A DNA stretch of 64,000 bases from Azohydromonas australica DSM 1124. Its GTDB lineage: Bacteria > Pseudomonadota > Gammaproteobacteria > Burkholderiales > Burkholderiaceae_C. The first letter of the stretch is position 1. Each line of letters starts with the position of its first letter. A model generated the notes under the pieces. It ran no database searches, had not been told where the DNA came from, and saw only the letters and a program-made list of their open reading frames with translations. Location: positions 186,001 to 250,000 of the forward strand of contig NZ_AUMO01000017.1 in the NCBI RefSeq assembly GCF_000430725.1, read 5' to 3'. Of the stretch, positions 26,401-35,329 are shown in pieces. The translations under genes and the position numbers were made by a program.

Positions 26401-29400
26401 GCCGGACGCGAACAGCGTGAGCATCTCCCGCACGCGCAGCACACCCTCGCCCTGGCGCTGCTTCATCAGCGGCGTGGCGTAGCCCGGGCGCCGGCACGGC
26501 GCCATGGTGTCCTCCAGCGTGCGCGCGAGCTGCCACAGCGCCTGGTCGCCCACCGTGGCGGCCATGCCCGCCAGCGCGTGCATGACCACGACCAGCTCGC
26601 GCTCCAGCGGCTGCGGCGGCTGCCACTGCCACAGCTTCTCGTGCAGCCGGCCCGACAGCGCCTCGGCCTCTTCGATGTAGATGTCGAACAGCGACTGCGA
26701 CACCCGCAGCGGACCCACCAGCCGGTGCTCGTCCTCCAGCGGTGCCAGCGTCGCGGCCGTGGCGATGGGCTCCAGCGCGGGCGGCGGCTCCAACACGGCC
26801 GGCGCTGCACCGGCGTCTTGCTCCATGTCGGCCGCCGGTGCGGACTCCGGCAGATCAATGTCGAAGTCCAGGTCGAAGCCGGCGTCCTCGTGCTCCGCGG
26901 GCGGCAGCGCCTCGCCGGGCAGCGCGATGCGGACCTCGCCGGCATCGGCCGGCACGGCAGGCGTGCCAGCCGCCGGGGGCGGCTCTTCCGGCTCACCCAT
27001 GTCCAGGAAGATTTCCTCCTCGGCCTCGGCGTCCACGGCAGCCTGCGGCGACGTGTCCGTGCCGGGCAGCCCGGGGCCGAAGTCCAGGTCGAAATCGGCG
27101 CCCTCCTGCTCCGCGGGCGGTGGCTCCGCCCCGCCGAACGCCTCGTCCGCGGCGGCCAGCGGGAAGGCCGGCGCCTGGGGCGCGGGCGGCAGGTCGAAAG
27201 ACAGGTCGAAAGACAGGCCGTCGCCCTCGGCCGGAGGCAGGCCGTCCGGCAGCTCAGGCAACTCCGGCAGCGCCGGCAAACCGGGCAGGTCGGACAGATC
27301 GGGAAGATCGGGCAGCTTCGGCCAATCCGGCAGGCCCGGTGCGGCGGCGGACGGCGCCTGGGCCGGCGGCACCGCAGCCGACCCGGCGTCCGGCTCGTCG
27401 CCGTCCCCAGCGCCCGCCTCCGCCCAGGAGCCGGCTTCGGTATCGAGCCAGGCGCGGGCCTCGGTGTCGGACCACAGGGTGTCCTCCTCGGCTGCCGGCG
27501 GCGCGGCGGGCGAGGCAGCGAGGTCCGGTGCATCGGCGGGCGCCTCGGTGCGTGCCACGGCAGCCGGGGCGTCGGCCTCAGGCCAGGGTGCTTCCGCGGC
27601 GGCAACGGCCGGCTGCGCGGCAACCGCGTCGTCCTCGCCCGAGAGCCCCGCACCGGCCTCCGAGGCAGGCATCTCGTCGGCAGGCGGCTCCGCGACAGGC
27701 GCCGCCTCGGCCGATGGCGCTTCGGCGACGGCCGTTTCAGCCCCGGGCCCGGCGGCCTCGCCGGCCAGTGCCGGCTCGTCCCAGGTGGCGGGCAGGGTCG
27801 AGGCTTGCGCGCCGGCGTCCTCGTGAGGTTGCGCAGGCTCCTCGGCCACGGTGGATTCGGAGGGCGCGGGCCCGTCGGCAGCCGGGACGCCCGGGGCACC
27901 CTGGTGCGGCGCACTGTCGGGCGCGGCGGCCACGGGTTCGGACGCCACCGGCGGCAAAGCCGGGGCGCCGCCCAGGCGGGACAGGGCCACGAGCCGCGAA
28001 GACAGGGGCGCCGCTGCGGCCTGGTCCGGCGGGCTTGCCACCGTGGGCGCCATGGCCGCGCCCTGCGCGTCCACGTGCTTCAGCAGCGAGGCCAGCTCGA
28101 TGCGCTCGTCGTCGGTGGCCGATTGATGCAGCGTGACCAGCTGCGTGACGTCCACCAGTTCGGGCAGCTCGGCGGCGGGCGCGTCCCAGCCCGCCTCCAC
28201 GCCGGGCGGCAGGGCCGGCTCGGTCAGCGCCGGCAGCTCGGGGCGCTCCGTCAGCAGCGGCGGCTGCGGCGCCAAGGAAAGGTCGGGCACGGGCCCGGAC
28301 GGGAATTCCGCTTTGGCGCCGAGCTCGGGTTCGGGCGTGGCGGCAGCCTTCTCCACCGGCGCTGCAGCGGCTGCCGGTGCGGACGCCGACACCGCCACCG
28401 GCGGGACCGGCAGCCCGGGCTCGGCCCAGGCCTTGGCTTCAGTCAGGATCTCGGGGACAGCGATGGCGGCCGGCAGCGCGGCAACCGGCGCGGATGCCGG
28501 GCCCGCGGGTGCGGCCGGCGCCTCCATGGCATCCAGCTCCTCGTCGCGCGGCAGGCCCTCGGTGGGCGGCAGCCCCAGCGTCAGGCGCTCGCAGGCCAGG
28601 TCCAGCCGGGCCAGGCGCCGGGCCAGGCGCGCGGCCTGCGCGCCGTCCAGCGCCGAGGCCTCGGCCGGCAAGGCCTCGCGCAGCGCCTGCAGAGACGACG
28701 CCAGCTCGGGCTGCGACAGCACCGTCAGCACGCCCTGCAGCCGCTGCAGCCGCTGCGCCAGCGCGCGCAGCGTGGCGTCGTCGGGGCCTTGGGCCAGCGC
28801 ATCGAGCTGCAGCCCGGCCTCGTTGAGCGCGGTGCGCAGCGACTGCCCCAGGGCGGTCAGCGCCTGCCGCTCGGCACCGCGCTGCGCCAGCTCCAGCAGC
28901 CAGGCGTCCACCGGCACCTCGGGATGCCCCGTCTCGGCCGGGGCGCCCGACAGCGCCTGCGCGATGCGCGTGGACAGGCACTGCAGCGGCTCGGCGGCCG
29001 TCTCGGTCTCGTGCTCCTGCAGCAGCAGCTGCAGCGCCAGCAGCGACTGCGCCACCTCCAGCGCCGGAACCGCCGAGGTCGCTACGCCCGGCTCGGCCAT
29101 CACGTGCTGCAGCGTCTGCGTCAGCTCCTCCACGGCCTGCGCCTGCCGCGGCAGCAGCTGCCGCAGCGACTGCGCCATCTGCGACAGGGCCTCCCGCTGG
29201 CCCGGCCGCGGCGTGCCGGCTGCGGCGGCGTCCCACAGCGCCTGCACCGCGGCGAGCTGGCGCAGCGTCTGCGCCAGCAGCGCGGCGTCGGCCCCGGCCG
29301 GCAGCGCGTGCTCCACGTCCACCGCCGGATGCCGCTCCAGCCCCCAGGTCCGGCGCACGCCGGCCAGCCGCGGCGTCGCGCCGTCCTGGGCCTGCACGCC

Positions 29401-30288
29401 GGCCTGGGCGCAGAAAAAGAGCAGGTCGTGCGCCAGGCGCTGCGCCACGGCGTCGGCGGTGCCCAGCGGGCCGCGGCGCAGCTGCGCCAGCAGCCGCGAG
29501 GACACCCGCTTCAGGTGCACCTCCGGCGCCAGCAGCCCCTTGGCCTGCCCCTCGTACATGGCCGAGGCCAGGCCCCACAGCGTGGCCATGCGGCCATCGG
29601 CGGCACCGCGCGCCAGCGCGGCGAAGAGGTCGCTCAGCCGCGACGCGGCCACGCTGCGCGCGTCGCGCATCAGCGCCAGCGTCAGCTGCTCGGCCGCGCC
29701 GCGCGTGGCGCCGTCGGGCTGCAGCGGCGGCATGCGTTCGTCCGGCGGCAGCGCGTGCCACTGCCAGGGCACGGGCCACAGCTCGGCCGGGTGGATGCGC
29801 TCGGCGCCGCTGAGGGTCTGCAGCGTGTTCCACGCCGGGTACAGCGCCAGCGCCGACAGTGGCCGCCCCGCACGCCAGCGCCGCAGGTACGTGCGCAGTG
29901 CCGCGCAGGCGTGCTCCACGCCCTCGACCACCGCCACCCCCGGCGGCCCGGCCTGCGCCGCAGCCTTGGCCAGCAGCTCCGCGACGGCCGCCGGCAGCCG
30001 CGCCGCCTGCTCGAAGCCCGTGATGCGCAGCGCCCCGGCCACCTGCTGCATCTGGCGCACCGACAGCTGCAGCACCGTGGCCGGATCGGCCTCGGCCGGC
30101 GCCGCGCCGCGGCGCAGCCGCTGCAGCGCGCGCGGGACGGCGTCCAGCACGCGCTCGGTCTCGTCCTGCACCCGCGCCAGCGCGTCGGTGTCGGCCCGGG
30201 GTTCGAGCGCCGGCGACACGCCGGGCGCCGCGGCGGGGCTCGGTTGCGGATCGGGCCACGCGGTGGCGGAGAGGGAGTGAAGGTCCAT
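23434..30288 (-). CDS. chpA: Giant CheA-type hybrid histidine kinase of the Pil/Chp system
   Basis: A 2284-residue ChpA/PilL homologue. N-terminal helical regions (about 1-560) resemble the FimS/Hpt-like repeats of ChpA. An acidic, Pro/Ala-rich linker (about 560-1150) is low in structure. An Hpt-like helix with HALAGMAATVG sits near 1238 and a canonical Hpt, TLHTLKGGARLAG, near 1501. The dimerisation and ATPase domains follow, with NAVVHGIEPPAERF near 1858 and the glycine box GRGVGLDVVRAEVEALGG, then a CheW-like domain and a C-terminal receiver (VDDSLTVRR near 2164, TDLEMPRLDG, GKP). It controls type IV pilus motility with PilG, PilH, PilI and PilJ. The start at 30288 (MDLHSLSATAW) lies 4 bp after the pilJ stop; the frame is open further upstream. 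Confidence 0.93.
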   Translation of the reverse strand: MDLHSLSATAWPDPQPSPAAAPGVSPALEPRADTDALARVQDETERVLDAVPRALQRLRRGAAPAEADPATVLQLSVRQMQQVAGALRITGFEQAARLPAAVAELLAKAAAQAGPPGVAVVEGVEHACAALRTYLRRWRAGRPLSALALYPAWNTLQTLSGAERIHPAELWPVPWQWHALPPDERMPPLQPDGATRGAAEQLTLALMRDARSVAASRLSDLFAALARGAADGRMATLWGLASAMYEGQAKGLLAPEVHLKRVSSRLLAQLRRGPLGTADAVAQRLAHDLLFFCAQAGVQAQDGATPRLAGVRRTWGLERHPAVDVEHALPAGADAALLAQTLRQLAAVQALWDAAAAGTPRPGQREALSQMAQSLRQLLPRQAQAVEELTQTLQHVMAEPGVATSAVPALEVAQSLLALQLLLQEHETETAAEPLQCLSTRIAQALSGAPAETGHPEVPVDAWLLELAQRGAERQALTALGQSLRTALNEAGLQLDALAQGPDDATLRALAQRLQRLQGVLTVLSQPELASSLQALREALPAEASALDGAQAARLARRLARLDLACERLTLGLPPTEGLPRDEELDAMEAPAAPAGPASAPVAALPAAIAVPEILTEAKAWAEPGLPVPPVAVSASAPAAAAAPVEKAAATPEPELGAKAEFPSGPVPDLSLAPQPPLLTERPELPALTEPALPPGVEAGWDAPAAELPELVDVTQLVTLHQSATDDERIELASLLKHVDAQGAAMAPTVASPPDQAAAAPLSSRLVALSRLGGAPALPPVASEPVAAAPDSAPHQGAPGVPAADGPAPSESTVAEEPAQPHEDAGAQASTLPATWDEPALAGEAAGPGAETAVAEAPSAEAAPVAEPPADEMPASEAGAGLSGEDDAVAAQPAVAAAEAPWPEADAPAAVARTEAPADAPDLAASPAAPPAAEEDTLWSDTEARAWLDTEAGSWAEAGAGDGDEPDAGSAAVPPAQAPSAAAPGLPDWPKLPDLPDLSDLPGLPALPELPELPDGLPPAEGDGLSFDLSFDLPPAPQAPAFPLAAADEAFGGAEPPPAEQEGADFDLDFGPGLPGTDTSPQAAVDAEAEEEIFLDMGEPEEPPPAAGTPAVPADAGEVRIALPGEALPPAEHEDAGFDLDFDIDLPESAPAADMEQDAGAAPAVLEPPPALEPIATAATLAPLEDEHRLVGPLRVSQSLFDIYIEEAEALSGRLHEKLWQWQPPQPLERELVVVMHALAGMAATVGDQALWQLARTLEDTMAPCRRPGYATPLMKQRQGEGVLRVREMLTLFASGTLPEPVEPAFLQYLRAPHEDVPTAQNPFSAPVEARSPFGPPPQSTKLELPDESAADEARAPLPDKEQGGPDATAGKVSEAGDEESLQWLDLSDVAEAPPASTPAEAGMPADDVAPVPDLADEADETGEDFHETVPAGEPWDLLPAPIDAGAPAPAAAQDDLRTLDPALFPVFEDEAQELLPQLAHSLSAWAEDGGEEHAAAGMRTLHTLKGGARLAGAMRLGDAAHALESAIEALLARSGLPERTEIEALLARADALAAEFERLRAATTPQAEGADAEIPSAWADADADAQAPAGGVAFDAAESETVTGEAAPEETADAPLPEAEPVAQAAVPALDESAVEAFEEGEPAIDWSRFAVEPPPLPPAAVAASPAATVRVRAPALDRLVAQAGEVGISRARLVAEMQQLGSSLADLDENLQRLRGQLREVEQQAETRLDSGLEAAPAFDALEMDRSTRLQELARMMAESLDDMASVQHSLRQGLRGTDDELVVLARLAGELQDELLRTRLVAFDSLAERLQRVLRQAAQEAQRQVRLDIEGGEVEIDRGVLERMTPAFEHLLRNAVVHGIEPPAERFMRGKPTEGRVLLRLAQEGAQVSVSCSDDGRGLDLQRIQRRAVERGLLALEAQPDAAALQHLVFAPGFSTAERLSPLAGRGVGLDVVRAEVEALGGHIVLETTPGQGSRFTLQLPLTTAVMQVLLLRCGEATVAVPAALVDEVLRVPAAEARQAAARGRFGAGIEAPVFHRLEPLLQWPLPPDEAPERMVTVLLLRGAQQRLALQVQEVLGRQEAVLKPLGPQLATLPGLAGMSLLPSGLPLPVYNPAALALRHTAAQQAAQVGGGAAWGPGAGSVAAAPAPVAVEEPAAPLVLVVDDSLTVRRATQRLLEREGYRVALAKDGVEALALLEQEPPALVLTDLEMPRLDGFELLRRLRAEPRWQALPVIVITSRRAPRHRELAASLGVEHYLGKPCAQEELLALVAGYSPALQAPN

Positions 30289-30292
30289 CGGC

Positions 30293-32563
30293 TCAGTAAA
30301 GCTTGAAGCGCGCCACGGACCGGCGCAGCGCCTCGGCGCTGCGGGCCAGCTCCTGCACCCGCTGCACGGTGGAGCGGGTGCCGGCCTCGGCCTGTTCGGT
30401 GACGGCGAAGATGTGCTCAATGCTGGCCGCCACCACCGAGGCCGATTGCGCCTGCGACAGCGCCTGCCCGGAAATGCGGCCGATGTGTTCGTGAAGCTCG
30501 CGCGAGACGCGGCCGATGGCGGCCAGCGCCGCGCCGGCGGCGTCGGTCAGCCGCGTGCCCTGCACCACGCCCTGCGTGGTGCGCTCCATGGCGCCCACGG
30601 CGTCCTGCGTGTCGGCCTGGATCGCGCGCACCAGCGCCGCGATCTGGCGCGTGGCGTCGGCCGAGCGCTCGGCCAGGCGCTGCACCTCCTGCGCCACCAC
30701 CGAGAAGCCGCGCCCGGCCTCGCCGGCGCTGGCGGCCTGGATCGCCGCGTTGAGCGCCAGCACGTTGGTCTGCTCGGTGATGTCGGAGATCAGCTGCGTG
30801 ATCTCGCCGATCTCCTGCGAGCTCTCGCCCAGGCGCTTGAGGCGCTTGGCGCTGTCCTGGATCTGGTGGCGGATCGCCTCCATGCCGCGGATGCTGTCGT
30901 GCACCGCCGCCTGGCCGCGGTCGGCCGCCTGCAGCGAGGCCTGCGCCACCTCGGCCGTGTGCTGCGCCTGGTCCGAGATGCCGTGGATGGTGCCGGCCAG
31001 CGCCAGCACCGACTCGCCGCTGTCGCGGATCTCGCGCAGCTGCGCGGTGGAGGCCTGCAGCAGCGCCGCGGAGGTCTGCTCCACCTGCTGCGTGGTGGCG
31101 GTCACGCTCGCGGCCGTGTCCTGCACCTGCGCCACCAGGCGGCGCAGCTCCTCGACGGTGTAGTTGATGGAGTCGGCGATCGCGCCGGTGACGTCTTCCT
31201 CGGTGACCGGGGCCTGGCGCGTGAGGTCGCCGCCGGCCACGGCCTGCAGCTCGTTCATCAGGCGCAGGATCGCGCCCTGCGTGGCCTCGTTGCGGCGCTC
31301 CTCCTCCAGGCGCCGGGCCTCGGCCTCGCGCCGGCGCGCCTCGGCCAGCAGCGCGCGATGGGCCTGGTCCTGCACGTACACGCGCACCAGCCCCGCGCCG
31401 CCGCCCAGCAGCGCCAGCGTGCCCAGCAGCATCAGCGCCTTGGCCAGGCCGCCGAAGCCCGCGTCGAGCTCCAGGCGGCGCTGCAGGTCCTCCAGGCCGC
31501 GGCGCAGCGGCTCGCTGTCCTGCAGGATCTCCTGGCGCGCCGCGCGCGCGGCGGCCAGCGGCTGCAGCTGGTCCAGGATCACGCCGGCCTCGCGCCGCGT
31601 GCGCGCGTACAGGTCCAGCAGCTCCCGCAGCCGCTCGCGCGTGAGGGGGTCGCGCGCCGCGGCCAGGCGTAGCGGCGCATCGCCGTCGAGCAGCCCTTGC
31701 GCCAGGGCGCGGAAGGTTTCGAGGTCCTGCTCCAGCCGCTGCGCCGCCTCGGGGCGCGCGTCGTCGGCCCGCAGGAACTGGAAGGCGCTGCGCGGGATGC
31801 GCTGCGTGAGCATCACCAGGCGCCCGGCCGCCGAGACCTGCGCCGGCGCGGCCTCGCGCTGCAGCTCCAGCACGGCCACGGCTTCGGCGCTCTCCAGCAG
31901 CCGCGCCGACAGCCCGTCGAGCACCTGCAGCGCCTGCGCGGCCTGCGTCAGCCGCGGCTGCTGCGCCAGCACGGCGCGGGCGTTCCTCTCCGCGACCTCC
32001 GACAGCAGCAGCAGTTGCGCCACCTTGTGCTGCAGCGCTTCGGGCGCGGGCGTCATGCCGCCGCCCCCGCGCAGGCCGCGCAGGTTGCGGGCCAGCACCT
32101 CGGCGCTGGCCTCGACTTCGGCGAAGGCCGCAGGCTGGCCGGCCAGCGCCTGGTTGACCGACTTGGCCAGGCGCTGCGACTGCATCAGCGCCTGCCCGCT
32201 GGCGGCCACCTGCGCCGCGCCGCGCTCGGCGCGCTGCAGCGCCAGCATCGTGCCCGCCACCAGCGCCAGCACGCCCAGCCCCACCAGCGAACCCAGCAGC
32301 AGCCGGTGGCGCTCCAGGCGGCGCGCGGCGCGGCGCCTGGGCGCGGCGGCGCGGGCAGCGGTATCGACAAAGGGCGATGCGGACGCGGCGGCAGCGGCAG
32401 GCGCGGCGCCGGCATCGGCGGCGGCGGTGCTGCCGCCGGGGGCCGCGGCGTTCATGTCCAGGCCCAGCCCGGCAGCGCCGTCCAGCGTGGCGCCCTCGGC
32501 CGGCGCGGCCCAGGCCGGGCGCGGCGCGTCGTCGCGGGAGCCCAGGAGCCGGCGCAGGCTCAT
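30293..32563 (-). CDS. pilJ: Type IV pilus methyl-accepting chemoreceptor PilJ
   Basis: A 756-residue transducer. An unusually long Ala-rich cytoplasmic N-terminus (about 1-85) precedes TM1 (88-110), a periplasmic PilJ-type helical domain, TM2 (about 372-394), a HAMP segment ([17 protein letters not shown] region) and the signalling domain. The kinase-contact hairpin tip, [20 protein letters not shown] and the following [18 protein letters not shown], is standard. It passes surface or pilus signals to the ChpA kinase. Its ATG overlaps the pilI stop by 4 bp. Confidence 0.94.
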   Translation of the reverse strand: MSLRRLLGSRDDAPRPAWAAPAEGATLDGAAGLGLDMNAAAPGGSTAAADAGAAPAAAAASASPFVDTAARAAAPRRRAARRLERHRLLLGSLVGLGVLALVAGTMLALQRAERGAAQVAASGQALMQSQRLAKSVNQALAGQPAAFAEVEASAEVLARNLRGLRGGGGMTPAPEALQHKVAQLLLLSEVAERNARAVLAQQPRLTQAAQALQVLDGLSARLLESAEAVAVLELQREAAPAQVSAAGRLVMLTQRIPRSAFQFLRADDARPEAAQRLEQDLETFRALAQGLLDGDAPLRLAAARDPLTRERLRELLDLYARTRREAGVILDQLQPLAAARAARQEILQDSEPLRRGLEDLQRRLELDAGFGGLAKALMLLGTLALLGGGAGLVRVYVQDQAHRALLAEARRREAEARRLEEERRNEATQGAILRLMNELQAVAGGDLTRQAPVTEEDVTGAIADSINYTVEELRRLVAQVQDTAASVTATTQQVEQTSAALLQASTAQLREIRDSGESVLALAGTIHGISDQAQHTAEVAQASLQAADRGQAAVHDSIRGMEAIRHQIQDSAKRLKRLGESSQEIGEITQLISDITEQTNVLALNAAIQAASAGEAGRGFSVVAQEVQRLAERSADATRQIAALVRAIQADTQDAVGAMERTTQGVVQGTRLTDAAGAALAAIGRVSRELHEHIGRISGQALSQAQSASVVAASIEHIFAVTEQAEAGTRSTVQRVQELARSAEALRRSVARFKLY

Positions 32564-33108
32564 GCCGCCCCCGGCAGCGGCTGGGCAACCTGCAGGAAAT
32601 GCGTGTCGCGCGCCAGCGCCGCCAGCCGCAGCGCCTGCCAGCTGCGGCCCTGGCCGTCGCCGTAGAACTCGCCGGCGAAGGCCGGGTGCGCGGGCGCCTC
32701 GGCGCCGGGCAGCGGCGCCAGCTGCGAGCCGTTGCGCAGCCCGGCGAGCCGGTCCACGCGCAGCGCGCAGTGCAGGCCCAGCGCGGGGTTCAGCGCCACC
32801 AGGCGCGAGGTGTCGGGATGGGGTGCGCCGGCGGCGCGCAGGCCCAGGAAGGCCGCCAGGTCCACCACGCCGTGCAGGTGGCCGCGCAGGTTGAGCACGC
32901 CTTCGAACCACGGCAGCGCATGCGGCAGCGGCAGCAGTGGCGGCACATGCGCGTGCTCCACGATCTCGCCGGCCTCCTGCAGCGGCAGCAGCAGCCGCAC
33001 GCCGGCGCATTCCACCGCCAGCCAGGCCGGTGCCTGGCCCGCAGGCGCCTGCTGCAGCTGCTGCGCCAGCCGGGCCTGGAGCTCCTTGAGGGCGTCCTTG
33101 CGGGCCAT
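32560..33108 (-). CDS. pilI: CheW-like adaptor PilI
   Basis: A 182-residue CheW-domain protein that couples PilJ to the ChpA kinase. The CheW signatures are [39 protein letters not shown] and the following strand with [16 protein letters not shown]. The start at 33108 ([10 protein letters not shown]) avoids overlap with pilH and gives the usual length; a longer reading to 33153 is possible. It ends with a 4-bp overlap with pilJ. Confidence 0.92.
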   Translation of the reverse strand: MARKDALKELQARLAQQLQQAPAGQAPAWLAVECAGVRLLLPLQEAGEIVEHAHVPPLLPLPHALPWFEGVLNLRGHLHGVVDLAAFLGLRAAGAPHPDTSRLVALNPALGLHCALRVDRLAGLRNGSQLAPLPGAEAPAHPAFAGEFYGDGQGRSWQALRLAALARDTHFLQVAQPLPGAA

Positions 33109-33127
33109 GGGCGGCTGCACCGGCGGC

Positions 33128-33493
33128 TCAGCCCAGGGCGCGGATCTTGGCAAGCAGCTCGGCCGAGTCCACGGGCTTGACCACGTAGTCGCGCGCGCCC
33201 TGGCGCATGCCCCAGACCTTGTCGGTCGTCTGCCCCTTGCTGCTGCAGATGATCACCGGCAGGTCGGCGTAGCGCTCGTCGCGCGTGATGGTGCGCGTGA
33301 GCTGGAAGCCGTTGGCCCCGGGCAGCACCACGTCCATGAGGATCAGGTCAGGCTTTTCCTCGGCTAAGCTTGTGAGCGCCTGCTGACCGTTCTCGGCCGT
33401 GCGCACGCTGTAACCCGCCTTGCGCAGCATCTCGCCGAGGTGGTGGAGCTCGGTGCGCGAGTCATCCACCAGCAGGATCTTTTGAATCGGCAT
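33128..33493 (-). CDS. pilH: Response regulator PilH
   Basis: A single-domain CheY-like receiver of 121 residues, the PilH regulator of pilus retraction or phosphate sink in Pseudomonas-type Chp systems. Asp10/Asp11 form the acidic pocket, Asp54 is the phosphorylation site in LILMDVVLPGANG, and Lys106 is the conserved lysine in VVKPVD. The start at 33493 (MPIQKILLVDD) is preceded by an AAGGA-like sequence. It lies between pilG and pilI. Confidence 0.94.
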   Translation of the reverse strand: MPIQKILLVDDSRTELHHLGEMLRKAGYSVRTAENGQQALTSLAEEKPDLILMDVVLPGANGFQLTRTITRDERYADLPVIICSSKGQTTDKVWGMRQGARDYVVKPVDSAELLAKIRALG

Positions 33494-33548
33494 CGGGAGT
33501 CCTTGGGCCGCGCGAGGTCGGGCGCGGCAACGCGATACGGTAACCCCT

Positions 33549-33977
33549 TCAGCCGATGGCTGGACCGTAGCGCGCAACTGCCTGCAGCAGCTGGTCCTTG
33601 GTGAAGGGCTTGGTCAGGTGATCCTGCGCACCCGCCAGGCGTGCGCGGGCACGGTCGAACAGACCGTCCTTGGAAGTGAGCATGATCACCGGGACCTGCG
33701 CGAAACGCGGGTTGCGCCGCAGCAGCGCGCAGGTCTGGTAGCCGTCGAGCCGCGGCATGAGGATGTCGCAGAAGATGAGCGCGGGCTCGAACTCGTCGAT
33801 GAGCGCCAGGGCATCGAAGCCGTCCTCGGCCAGCAGCACCTCGTGGCCACCCTGGTGCAGGAAGATCTCGGCACTGCGGCGGATGGTGTGGCTGTCGTCG
33901 ATCACCAGCACCCTCAGCGGCACGGCCGCTGCGGCGGGGTCGAAAGCCGAAGCCGGGACGGTTTCGTCTTCAATCAT
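33549..33977 (-). CDS. pilG: Response regulator PilG
   Basis: A single-domain receiver of 142 residues with a 20-residue N-terminal extension. Asp27/Asp28 form the acidic pocket, Asp71 is the phosphoacceptor in FCDILMPRLDGYQTC, and Lys123 is in LTKPFTKDQLL. PilG is the response regulator promoting pilus extension in Chp systems. It starts the pilG-pilH-pilI-pilJ-chpA order on the minus strand, 51 bp after rubA. No clear Shine-Dalgarno sequence precedes 33977, so the exact start is somewhat uncertain. Confidence 0.93.
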   Translation of the reverse strand: MIEDETVPASAFDPAAAAVPLRVLVIDDSHTIRRSAEIFLHQGGHEVLLAEDGFDALALIDEFEPALIFCDILMPRLDGYQTCALLRRNPRFAQVPVIMLTSKDGLFDRARARLAGAQDHLTKPFTKDQLLQAVARYGPAIG

Positions 33978-34028
33978 GGGAGGTTGCCGTCCGCCAGGGC
34001 CGGGCGCTGCGCAAGCGTGCGGATCAGC

Positions 34029-34202
34029 TCAGATCTGCACCATCTCGAAGTCTTCCTTGCGCGCGCCGCACTCGGGGCACGTCCAGTTCATGGGCACGTC
34101 TTCCCAACGGGTGCCGGGCGCAATGTCGTGTTCGGGGTCGCCTGCAGCTTCGTCATAGATCCAGCCGCAGATGAGGCACATCCAGGTTCGAGGTTCGCTC
34201 AC
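34029..34202 (-). CDS. rubA: Rubredoxin
   Basis: A 57-residue rubredoxin, a one-iron electron carrier. The two iron-binding loops are CLICGWIYD (Cys9, Cys12) and CPECGARK (Cys42, Cys45), with the expected spacing and the conserved aromatic residues between. Translation starts at a GTG at 34202. The gene is too short to be found by length alone. It lies immediately upstream of pilG on the same strand and divergent from the thiD-like gene, an order I recognise from Comamonadaceae. Confidence 0.95.
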   Translation of the reverse strand: MSEPRTWMCLICGWIYDEAAGDPEHDIAPGTRWEDVPMNWTCPECGARKEDFEMVQI

Positions 34203-34207
34203 TTGGT

Positions 34208-34239
34208 ATTGTCAATCACTACAATCGACGGGCATTGTA
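34208..34239. promoter_or_regulatory. AT-rich divergent promoter region, rubA-pilG / thiD-hemL
   Basis: TACAAT occurs on the plus strand at 34220-34225 and on the minus strand at 34239-34234; GACAAT on the minus strand (34213-34208) lies five bases before the rubA GTG. Any of these could be -10 elements. The 135-base leader before thiD has no TPP-riboswitch motifs. Confidence 0.4.
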
Positions 34240-34360
34240 GCCACGGCCCCTGGGCGCCCACCGCGGCATCCGGCCGGGCTGAACATGCCTCTTTTCACAG
34301 TCCTGCGCCCGCGCGCAGCAGCAACATCGGCGCAGCGCCGCAGGACCTTCAGGACCACCC

Positions 34361-35329
34361 ATGAACCCCGACTCCAATCCCGCCGCCGTCTCCGACGAAG
34401 CGGCGCAGGAAGCCCCTGCGCCCGCCTGCGTGATGAGCTTCAACGCCGCCGATGCCAGCGGTGCCGGCGGCGTGGCCGGTGACGTGGCCACCATCGCTGC
34501 CATGGGCGCGCACGCGCTGCCGGTGACCACCGCCATCCTCATGCGCGACACGGCGGAGATCTTCGACCACCACGAGCTCGACGCCGAGGTGGTGACGGAG
34601 CAGGCGCGCTCGATCCTGGAGGACGTGACGATCTCGGCGTGGAAGGTGGGCTTCCTGGGCTCGGCCGAGGTGGTGGCGGCGGTGGCGGAGGTGCTGTCCG
34701 ACTACCCCGACGTGCCGCTGGTGGCCTACATGCCCAGCCTCTCCTGGATCGAGGAGGAGGACAAGCGCGAGCCCTACCTCGACGCCTTCCGCGAGCTGAT
34801 CCTGCCGGCCACCGAGGTGCTCGTGGGCGGACACCAGACGCTCGCCGACTTCCTGCTGCCCGACTGGGAGAGCGAGCGCCCGCCCTCCGCACGCGAGCTC
34901 GCGGTGGCCGCGGCTGAGCACGGCGCGCGCTTCGTGCTGGTCACGGGCGTGCACCTGCAGTCGCGCGGCGGCGAGCAGTACCTGGACAACGTGCTGGCCT
35001 CGCCGCAGGCCGCGCTCACGGGCGAGAAGTTCGAGCGCTTCGACACCGCCTTCGTCGGCGCCGGCGACACGCTCTCCGCGGCGCTGGCCTCGCTGCTGTC
35101 CGCGGGCACCGAGCTGCAGGCGGCCGTGGGCGAGGCCCTGGCCTTCCTCGACCAGAGCCTGGACTCGGGCTTCCGCCCCGGCATGGGCAACGTCGTGCCC
35201 GACCGCTTCTTCTGGGCCCTGCCCCCGGAAGAGGAAGGCGCTGAGGGCCAGCTCATGGAGCCGCCGGCCGAGACCGGCCCCGCCAACGGCAACGACAACA
35301 GCAAGGGAGGCTCGCGCCGTGTCCATTGA
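34361..35329 (+). CDS. thiD: ThiD-like hydroxymethylpyrimidine/pyridoxal kinase family protein
   Basis: A 322-residue ribokinase-superfamily protein closest in layout to ThiD, which phosphorylates HMP and HMP-P for thiamine synthesis. The N-terminal motif reads [20 protein letters not shown] where ThiD has GSDxSGGAGIQAD. At the catalytic site it has [10 protein letters not shown] with Asp236, whereas canonical ThiD has a cysteine in GTGCTLS; Asp is the rule in pyridoxal kinases and ribokinases. Substrate is therefore open: HMP, pyridoxal or another. The C-terminal 35 residues are low-complexity. The stop overlaps the hemL start by 11 bp. Confidence 0.72.
   Translation: MNPDSNPAAVSDEAAQEAPAPACVMSFNAADASGAGGVAGDVATIAAMGAHALPVTTAILMRDTAEIFDHHELDAEVVTEQARSILEDVTISAWKVGFLGSAEVVAAVAEVLSDYPDVPLVAYMPSLSWIEEEDKREPYLDAFRELILPATEVLVGGHQTLADFLLPDWESERPPSARELAVAAAEHGARFVLVTGVHLQSRGGEQYLDNVLASPQAALTGEKFERFDTAFVGAGDTLSAALASLLSAGTELQAAVGEALAFLDQSLDSGFRPGMGNVVPDRFFWALPPEEEGAEGQLMEPPAETGPANGNDNSKGGSRRVH
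35305..35310 (+). promoter_or_regulatory. Shine-Dalgarno site for the GTG start of hemL
   Basis: GGGAGG lies eight bases before the GTG at 35319, inside the 3' end of the thiD-like gene. It supports the overlapping start of hemL. Confidence 0.8.

Noticed and set aside
22363..30306. A plus-strand open frame of 2647 codons opposite chpA/pilL
   Set aside because: It is an antisense shadow of the GC-rich, stop-poor chpA gene; the translation is Arg/His/Gln-rich with no recognisable domain, while the minus strand encodes Hpt, kinase, CheW and receiver domains.
34226..34360. TPP riboswitch before the thiD-like gene
   Set aside because: The leader lacks the conserved CUGAGA and ACCUGAU-type thi-box elements.
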